Of a DNA stretch of 16,977 bases, positions 1-5,900 are shown piece by piece. The DNA comes from an uncultured Polyangiaceae bacterium (GTDB lineage Bacteria; Myxococcota_A; Polyangia; Polyangiales; Polyangiaceae). Under the pieces are notes generated by a model. That model did not search any database, was not told where the DNA came from, and worked only from the letters and a program-made list of their open reading frames with translations. Position 1 is the first letter of the stretch; every line of letters begins with the position of its first letter. The stretch covers positions 1 to 16,977 of the forward strand of contig CALKVR010000629.1 of the NCBI GenBank assembly GCA_938004815.1. Reading direction: 5' to 3'. A program made the position numbers and the translations under genes.

Positions 1-108
1 GGATAGCGAGCGGGTAGGCTACTACGAAATCCGGTGCCGATCGGCCAAAGACAGGCGCGCTTTCCCTTGATTCGCACCCTGGACGGGTGTGAATTGGCCC
101 CGCCCGCG

Positions 109-912
109 ATGGTTTCCGGCGCCCCGGCCCCCCTCGCTCTCGAGAGCCAGCTCCTCCAGCGGGAGGGGTTTCGGCACGGGTTCTTCATGCGGACGGGCGG
201 GGTCAGCCCCGACCCCTTCCGGTCGCTGAATTTCATCGCCAGCTCGGGCGACGACCCCGCGAACGTCGCCGAGAACCGCGCGCGGGCGGGCGCGTTCTTG
301 GGGGTCGACGCCGGCCGCATCTACTACCTGAGCCAGGTCCACGGCACGGGCGTCGAATTCGTGCGCGGCAGCGAGGACGCGGCCGAGGTCGTGCATCGCC
401 GAGGCGACGCCGTCGCCTCCGATAGCCCGCGAGCAGCCTGCGGCGTGCGGAGCGCCGACTGTGGGACGCTCTTGGTGGGCGACCCGAAGACGGGAGCCGC
501 TTGCGCGATCCACGCCGGATGGAAGGGCACCGTGCTGGGGGTCGTGCCCGCTGCGATCGCGGCCATGCGCAGCGCGTTCGGCTCGGACCCGCGGTCGCTC
601 GTCGTCGCGGTGGGGCCTCACATCGAGGTGTGCTGCTTCGAGGTGGGGGGCGACGTGGCGCGCGAGCTGGCGGGCTGCTCGCCGGCAGGGGAGGCGGTCG
701 TCGTTCGCGACGGCGAAAAAAAACCGCACGTCGATCTGCGTGCGGTCCTCGTGGCTCAGCTCGTGGCGGCCGGCGTCGAGGCGCCCGCGATCGATCACGT
801 GCGCGGCTGCACGGTTTGCGATCGCGAGCGCTTCTTCTCGTATCGCCGAGAGGGCCAGGTCTCGGGCCGGCTCCTCTCGGCGATCGTCCCGCGCGCTCTC
901 TCTAGCGGCTAG
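109..912 (+). CDS. pgeF: PgeF/YfiH-family peptidoglycan editing factor (laccase-domain, multicopper-type hydrolase fold)
   Basis: Probable cytoplasmic PgeF. In the characterised family this enzyme removes wrongly incorporated L-Ser-type muropeptide precursors, and it was formerly called a laccase or polyphenol oxidase. With the ATG at 109 the product is 267 residues, close to the usual 240-260. The family's metal/catalytic triad is visible: His78 in SQVHG, Cys118 in RSADC and His135 in AIHAGWKG, followed by GPHIEVCCFEVG, which matches the family's GPxIxxCCYEV signature. The GTG at 34 is in frame and would add 25 residues, but that stretch has no family similarity I recognise, so ATG 109 is preferred. 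Neither start has a clear Shine-Dalgarno sequence. An A8 run at 716-723 encodes EKK. The 3' end overlaps the convergent Kazal gene by 11 bp. The family call is firm; the exact start is not. Confidence 0.9.
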   Translation: MVSGAPAPLALESQLLQREGFRHGFFMRTGGVSPDPFRSLNFIASSGDDPANVAENRARAGAFLGVDAGRIYYLSQVHGTGVEFVRGSEDAAEVVHRRGDAVASDSPRAACGVRSADCGTLLVGDPKTGAACAIHAGWKGTVLGVVPAAIAAMRSAFGSDPRSLVVAVGPHIEVCCFEVGGDVARELAGCSPAGEAVVVRDGEKKPHVDLRAVLVAQLVAAGVEAPAIDHVRGCTVCDRERFFSYRREGQVSGRLLSAIVPRALSSG

Positions 913-1963
913 CGTCGCACGGGTCTTCGGACGCCACCGCGGTGCCGTTTGCGTTGGCTTCGCACGCGTTGCCGTACGTGACGCCGTCGCAGCCGCAGAC
1001 CGGGTCGTAGTTCTCGGGGCAGGCCTGCGGGATCACCTCGCAGGCGCCCAGATCGTCGGCGAAGCCGCAGAGCTGACCGAGCTCGTAGTTGCAGAACAGA
1101 CCGGGGGCGCACTCGATGCCGGCGAACCCGCCGCACGCCGACCCCGAGCACGCGCCGGCGTGGGCGATGCTGGCGCCGTTCGCGTTGGCGTCGCACGCGT
1201 TGCCGTAGGTGACGCCGTCGCACCCGCAGACCGGGTCCCAAACGTCGGGGCAGGCCTGGGGGATCGGCTGGCAGAAGCCGGCCTGGTCGGCGATGCCGCA
1301 CTGCTCCAGCTCGCAGAAGTAGCCCTCGGCGCAGTCGACGCCCGCGACGCCGCCGCAGAACTCGCCGCAGGCGCCCTGGTGCGCGACGGCGACGCCGGCC
1401 CCGTTGGCGCTGCAGTCGTTGCTGTACGTCTGACCGTCGCAGCCGCAGACGGGCGCGTACTCTTCGGTGCAGACTTCGGGGATCGTGCGGCAGACGCCGA
1501 GCTGATCGGCTGCGCCGCACATCTGATCTTCCTCGTAGTCGCAGAAGCTCCCGGGCGCGCACTCGATGCCGGCGATCCCGCCGCAGGTCTCGGGCAGATC
1601 GATGCAGCCGCAGCCGCAGTCGGCGCTGTTGAAGAAGATCTGACCCTCGCCGCACCAGTCGATCTCTTGCGAGCACGTGATGTCGCCGGCGTAGGCGACG
1701 TAGTGCACGGTGGGGTCGGTCGGGTCGGGGCACTCGCCCGGCACGGGGCAGTCGTTTCCGTCGAAGACAGGACAGAAGTCGTCGCAGGTGTCGTCGTCGT
1801 ACCAGCCCTGGGCTGCGCAGATGTCGTTGCCGTCGGGGTCGATGCCGCCGAGGTCGCGCGCTTCGTCCTTGGTGTAGCCGTCACTCGAGCTACCGAACTG
1901 GCAGGCGAACAGCGAAACGGCGAGGAGAGGGATGGGAGCGAGGGTTTGGAATCGAAGCGACAT
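902..1963 (-). CDS. Secreted lipoprotein with three Cys-rich/Kazal-type modules
   Basis: Predicted 353-residue exported lipoprotein. Residues 1-21 form a signal peptide ending in a lipobox, LFAC, with Cys21 as the lipidated residue. A Cys-rich N-terminal part follows (DICAAQGWYDDDTCDDFC, then HYVAYAGDITC...CGCGC), a style I know from myxobacterial exoproteins. From about residue 126 come three copies of a 73-77-residue module. Each begins CGGxAGxxCAxGxFC and ends in a Kazal core of the form PVCGCDGxTYxNxC. Kazal domains in general inhibit serine proteases, so a role in protecting the cell from its own or foreign proteases is plausible but inferred. ATG 1963 is chosen because GGAG lies 9 nt upstream and the signal peptide starts there. 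The frame stays open to 2794, but that upstream part is a shadow of the next gene. It lies about 150 bp downstream of, and on the same strand as, the lipoprotein gene at 2116-2829. Confidence 0.9.
   Translation of the reverse strand: MSLRFQTLAPIPLLAVSLFACQFGSSSDGYTKDEARDLGGIDPDGNDICAAQGWYDDDTCDDFCPVFDGNDCPVPGECPDPTDPTVHYVAYAGDITCSQEIDWCGEGQIFFNSADCGCGCIDLPETCGGIAGIECAPGSFCDYEEDQMCGAADQLGVCRTIPEVCTEEYAPVCGCDGQTYSNDCSANGAGVAVAHQGACGEFCGGVAGVDCAEGYFCELEQCGIADQAGFCQPIPQACPDVWDPVCGCDGVTYGNACDANANGASIAHAGACSGSACGGFAGIECAPGLFCNYELGQLCGFADDLGACEVIPQACPENYDPVCGCDGVTYGNACEANANGTAVASEDPCDASR
907..1590 (-). repeat. Three tandem Cys-rich plus Kazal coding modules
   Basis: The 3' two-thirds of the Kazal lipoprotein gene consists of three tandem copies of one module. 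The marker gttggc, next to the conserved Kazal Asn/Cys codons, recurs at 953, 1184 and 1403, giving spacings of 231 and 219 bp (77 and 73 codons). The copies at 953 and 1184 are very alike at the DNA level over the Kazal core, which suggests a recent duplication or gene conversion. The 1403 copy has diverged more. Confidence 0.85.
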
Positions 1964-2044
1964 GGCGATGATCTCCGAGAAGCGAGAAGGTTGAGGACAA
2001 GACATGGGCGAGCACGTCGCCGTCGGCGACGATGGTTTCCGTTC

Positions 2045-2084
2045 ATTCCTCCCCCCGGCCCCCTCCGCGCGAGCGAAGGGGGAG
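2045..2084 (+). repeat. Palindromic dispersed element, copy A
   Basis: This intergenic hairpin reads attcctCCCCCCGG on its 5' flank, then the arm CCCCCT (2059-2064) pairing with AGGGGG (2077-2082). An inner CGC/GCG stem encloses a GCGA tetraloop of the GNRA type. It matches copy B at 16450-16490 (opposite orientation) in flank, arms and trailing GAG, so the two look like one REP-like family. It lies about 32 bp past the stop of the 2116-2829 gene and could end or stabilise that transcript. There is no U-run, so an intrinsic terminator role is unproven. Confidence 0.65.
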
Positions 2085-2115
2085 ATGCGCGGGAAGAGAG
2101 GTGAGAGTGTGGTTG

Positions 2116-2829
2116 CTACCGAGTGATGGTGATCGCGCGGCGGCCGGCGGTCGGCGCGACGATCTCGAAGTAGAGGACGTCTTCGTCCTCGGCTTGCGCA
2201 GCGGCGGCGCGGACCGTGATCGTGACGCTGTCGCCGGCGTCGAGATCGATCGGCGACGTGGGCGAGAAGGTGAAGCCGGCCTGGCCGCGGCGGAGGCGCG
2301 GCGCCGCGATCGTGATCGCGTCGGCGCAGGCGTTCGCGAGGACGATCGAACGAGCATCGCCGTCGCCGTCGAGCGGCAGCCAGAGCGCGGGCTCGAGGGC
2401 GAGACAATCGAAGTCGATCGGCGCCGGCTCGACCCCGGGGTCGGCGCCGGTCACGCGCAGATCGACGGGCTGAGAGCGACCCGTCTCGGCGTCGACCTGG
2501 AAGCGCAGGACGTTCGACGTCGCCCCGTTGAGGAGGATCTCGAAGCTGCCGTCGGGCTGGACGGGCGCGATGCTCGGCGCGTCGTCGGTCTCGAGGTTCG
2601 TCACCACCACCGCGCCCTCGGGCGGATCGACGCTGCCGGGGCCGCCGTAGATCGAGACGCTGTCGGTGATCCCTTCGGGGCTCACGCCGATGCTGATGAG
2701 GCCGCCGTCGAGCTCGGGCGGGTCCGAGATGGGCGGGCTCGGCTGCGGGCTCACCCCGCACGCGGCGACGAGCACCGCGAGGGGGAGCGAGCATCGAAGG
2801 AAGACGGTTCGCCGAAGCACGCCAGGCAT
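2116..2829 (-). CDS. Small beta-rich lipoprotein, candidate sigma-54 target
   Basis: Predicted 237-residue lipoprotein with a basic N-terminus, a hydrophobic core and lipobox VAAC (Cys24). The mature part is Pro/Asp-rich at first and then strand-rich. A segment around GAVVVTNLET...DGSFEILLNGA resembles bacterial Ig-like or carboxypeptidase-regulatory-like domains, and a C-terminal stretch (DLDAGDSVTITVRAAA) is also Ig-like. I do not recognise a specific function. ATG 2829 has GAGG 8 nt upstream, but this coincides with a strong sigma-54 promoter match whose predicted start site (about 2822) lies inside the ATG-initiated frame. If that promoter is used, translation probably begins at the in-frame GTG at 2820, nearly leaderless and still with a complete signal peptide. 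It is divergent from the sigma-54 activator gene, which suggests it is that activator's target. GTG at 2859 is a further, less likely start. Confidence 0.82.
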   Translation of the reverse strand: MPGVLRRTVFLRCSLPLAVLVAACGVSPQPSPPISDPPELDGGLISIGVSPEGITDSVSIYGGPGSVDPPEGAVVVTNLETDDAPSIAPVQPDGSFEILLNGATSNVLRFQVDAETGRSQPVDLRVTGADPGVEPAPIDFDCLALEPALWLPLDGDGDARSIVLANACADAITIAAPRLRRGQAGFTFSPTSPIDLDAGDSVTITVRAAAAQAEDEDVLYFEIVAPTAGRRAITITR

Positions 2830-2832
2830 CAA

Positions 2833-2848
2833 AGCAACCTCGGTGCCA
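2833..2848 (-). promoter_or_regulatory. Sigma-54 (-24/-12) promoter
   Basis: Read on the minus strand the site is TGGCACCGAGGTTGCT. It matches the sigma-54 consensus TGGCACG-N4-TTGCW at every specified position except one, C for the G after TGGCAC. The invariant GG (2847-2846) and GC (2835-2834) are exactly 10 nt apart. The predicted transcription start is near 2822. It faces the 2116-2829 lipoprotein gene and lies next to the gene for a sigma-54 activator with an intact GAFTGA motif. I found no other site of comparable quality by eye in the intergenic regions. Confidence 0.72.
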
Positions 2849-2861
2849 CTATCGCACACTG

Positions 2862-2880
2862 GTTTTCTCCGTTGGAAAAC
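2862..2880. promoter_or_regulatory. AT-rich palindrome between promoter and putative enhancer
   Basis: GTTTTC (2862-2867) and GAAAAC (2875-2880) form a perfect 6-bp inverted repeat around a 7-base centre. It lies between the sigma-54 promoter and the nested inverted repeat at 2893-2938. That is where a DNA-bending protein or a second regulator could bind. It does not match the IHF consensus well, so no binder is named. Confidence 0.4.
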
Positions 2881-2892
2881 GCCTGGTCATGT

Positions 2893-2938
2893 TGTCTCGA
2901 TATTGTCTCAAGAGCAAGATGAGACATAATTCGAGACA
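2893..2938. promoter_or_regulatory. Nested inverted repeat, probable activator binding site (UAS)
   Basis: Four GAGACA-type half-sites are arranged symmetrically. The outer arms TGTCTCGA (2893-2900) and TCGAGACA (2931-2938) are perfect 8-bp inverted repeats. The inner arms TGTCTCA (2904-2910) and TGAGACA (2920-2926) are perfect 7-bp inverted repeats around nearly the same centre, about 2915. Half-sites are 11 bp apart on the left and 12 bp on the right, about one helical turn. The centre is about 93 bp upstream of the predicted sigma-54 start site, a standard position for an enhancer bound by a Fis-type HTH dimer. The site overlaps the start region of the activator gene, so autoregulation is likely. 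An mRNA hairpin is a possible alternative reading. Confidence 0.65.
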
Positions 2939-5900
2939 TCGAACCGGGTACGCTCATCGCCGACCGCTACCGCGTCGTTGCCCCGCTCGGCGAGGGCGGG
3001 CTCGCGTCCGCTCTGCTCGTCGACGACGAGGCGCTCGACCGCCGCGTCTGCCTCAAGCTGCTGCACACCGGGGCCGACGTCAGCCACCTCGTAGACGAGC
3101 TCGACTCGCTCGTCGGTCTCGTCCACCCCTCGTTGGTTCGCGTCCACGATCTCGGCGTCGCGTTGATCCTCTCGGTGCCGCGCCCCTTCCTCACCATGGA
3201 CGCGGTGCAAGGCGAGACGCTCGATGTCTTCGCCGCGGGCCGCCGGTTCGACGAGGTGCGCCCCGCGTTCATCGACGTCGCACGCGCGCTCGCTTACCTC
3301 CACCGGAGCGGTCGCGCTCACGGCGACGTCAAGCCCGACAACGTCATCGTCGGACCCGATGGCCGGGCGACCGTGATCGATCTGTCGTGCGCGCGTCGCT
3401 TCGGAGCGGCCGGGAACGTCTCCGGGACGCCCGGGTACCTCGCGCCCGAGGCGCTGCGCGGCGCGCCCGCGAGCGCGCGGCACGACGTGTTCGGGCTCGG
3501 CGTCAGCGTGCGCGCGGTCGCGCGCTCGCTCGCCGATGGCCTCCCCGAGCCGGTGTCGGCGCTCGTTCGCCGCATGGTCCGCGACGACCCGGCCGCGCGG
3601 CCGGCCGAGATGGCCGAGGTGCTCGAGCTCTTGGGCGACGCCTCGGGCGCGGCGCCGGCCCGCGGCTCACAGCCGCGCCGCTCGATCGGGCGCGACCGAG
3701 AGCACGAGGCGCTCCAGGCCTTTCTGGCGGCGGTCGAGCGCGGCGACGCCGGCCCGCGCCTCGCGGTCGTGCGCGGAAGCCGAGGGATGGGCGCGAGCCG
3801 CCTGCTGCGCGAGATCAAATGGGCGGCGCAGCGGCGCATGCGCGTCGTCGAGGCGTTCGCGCACGGACCAGCCCCGATGGCATCGCTCATTCGCCGCATC
3901 GCCGGGGACGACGCCCGGGCCGACCTGCGGCTCGCTGCGATGGCTGCCGTCGACCGGCTGCGCGCGCTGGGCGATCCCGCGCTCCTCGTGGTCGACGACG
4001 CCGACGCGCTCGACGGCATCGATCGCGAGGCCCTCGACGTGATCGCGCGCCTGGTCGGCCCGACCGACCCCTTCGGCCTGCTCGTCTCGCACCGTGGCGG
4101 CGCGAGCCCCGAGCTCTTCGGCGCGTCCGAGCGCACGATCGACATCGCGCTCGGCGCGCTCGACGAGGCCAGCGTCGCGGCGTGGATCGCCGACGTCGGG
4201 CGCGACGACGATCCGCACCGAACGTGGCAAGCGACGGGTGGCGTGCCGGGCGATCTGGCGGTCGTGCTCTCGGGTGACGAGGCGGCGCGCGACCGAGACG
4301 GAGACGTCGAGGGTCAGCTGGCGGCCCTCGGCCCCGACGAGCGAGAGGCGCTGTCGTACGTCGTCGCGCTCGCTCCGCTCGCTGCGGAGACCGAGCTCGC
4401 GCAAATGGCCGTCGGCGCAGCGGCGCTCGCCGCGATCCAGGCCCGCGGCCTCGCCGTGCGGCGGATCGGCGGCTGGGCGCTCGCGAGACCGCTCCACACC
4501 GATCGGATCGCGGCCCGCTTGGACCTCGCGGCCACGCACGACACCCTCGCGAGGCGGGCACGAGAGCGGTTGGCCGACGTTGCCCTCGACGCAGACGCGC
4601 GCGCCGATGCGGCGGCGTCAGCCGTTCGCCACCTCGCGAGCGCGGGCAAGTTGCCGGAGGCGGTTTCGCTCGTGCGGTCGTCTCTCGCTGCGATCGAACG
4701 GCGGCCTGCGCCATGGCGCGCGCCGCTCGCCGCGGTGGTCGACGCGGGCGTCGAGGACGGCGCGCTCGACCTCGCGGCCGCGCTGCTCGCGGCCGGCGAC
4801 GGCGAGCGCGCGCGCAGGCTGGCCGACGCTCGGCTCGCCCACGCCGAGGCGACGGGCGATGCGCGCGCAGACGTCAGGCTCCTCGCCGCGCGCTGCGCGC
4901 TCGAGGGCGACGACGCGGCGGGGGCCTTGCGCTTGGCGACCGCTGGCCTCGATCTCGCTCGGACCGACGAAGAGCGCGCGCGGCTCTCCGAGGTGTTGGC
5001 GCGCGCGCACATCCGCCTGGGCGATCACGCCGCGGCGCGCGCCGCGGCCGAGCCCGCGCTCGCGCTCGCGCGTGATCCGTCGCTCCTCGCCGACCTGCAC
5101 GAAGACGCCGGCGTCGCCGCGTCGTTCCTCGCCGACCACGCGGTCGCGCGCGTGCACCTCGCGGCCGCAGCCGCGTTGGGGCGCGATCTCTCGTCACCGA
5201 AGCGGCTGCTCCGTGCGCTGTCGTATCAGGCCATCGACGCCTACCGCGCCGCCGACTTGCCCGCCGCGCTGAGCGGCTACCGTCAGGCGCTCGCCGTGGC
5301 CGAAGAGAACGGGCTCGCCGCGCAGATGGCGCGCGCGAGCCTGAACCTGGGCACCGCGAGCCACGCGAGCGGGCGCCTCGGCGACGCGCTCGCGGCGTAC
5401 GAGCGGGGCCAACGGCTCGCCTCGGCGCTCGGGCAAGCCGACCTCGCCGTCGTTCTCGAGTTCAACGTGGCCAAGCTCTACGCCGACGCGGGTGCGTTCG
5501 AGCGAGCGCGGGCGCGCGCGCTATCGTGCCGTGCGCTCGCGACCGAGCGCGCGATGCCGTTCTTCGTCGCCGCCGCAGCCAGCGTCGACGGCGACTGCGC
5601 CCTGGCCCTCGGTGACGCCGCCGAGGCCGTCCGGGCGTTCGAAGCCGCGCGCGCGGGCTTCGAACGTGTCGGCGCGGCCCGTGAAGAGGTCGAAGAGCGC
5701 ATCGAGCTCGCTCGCGCCGCGCTCGCGGCCGGGTCGTGGTCGTCGTCCGCTCGCCGCGTCGCTTCGGCCCGCGCCGCCGAGGCGGTGCGTGATGCGCCGG
5801 ACCTCGCGGCGCGGGCGGCGCTCGTCGCGGCGCGCGTCGCCCTCGCGAGCCGCGAGCCGCCGGTCGCGCTGGCCGAGGCTCACGCTGCGCTGCGGCACGC

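Noticed and set aside
77..91. Hairpin CACCC/GGGTG ahead of pgeF
   Set aside because: A 5-bp stem is expected by chance in GC-rich DNA, and nothing else supports a function.
34..108. GTG 34 as the pgeF start
   Set aside because: The added 25 residues show no family similarity and there is no ribosome-binding site; ATG 109 gives a normal length. Not excluded.
124..147. Third copy of the palindromic element inside pgeF
   Set aside because: CCGGCCCCCCTC matches copy B and a GCTCTCGAGAGC palindrome follows, but the G-rich right arm is missing and the codons make a plausible protein N-terminus.
1964..2794. Upstream extension of the Kazal frame to 2794
   Set aside because: The extension overlaps the lipoprotein gene in another frame, is Arg-rich and featureless, and the signal peptide begins at 1963.
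2889..4277. Plus-strand frame starting at ATG 2889 or 2919
   Set aside because: Arg-rich and out of frame with all kinase motifs. Its first codons are only relevant if a 1-nt indel joins them to the kinase frame.
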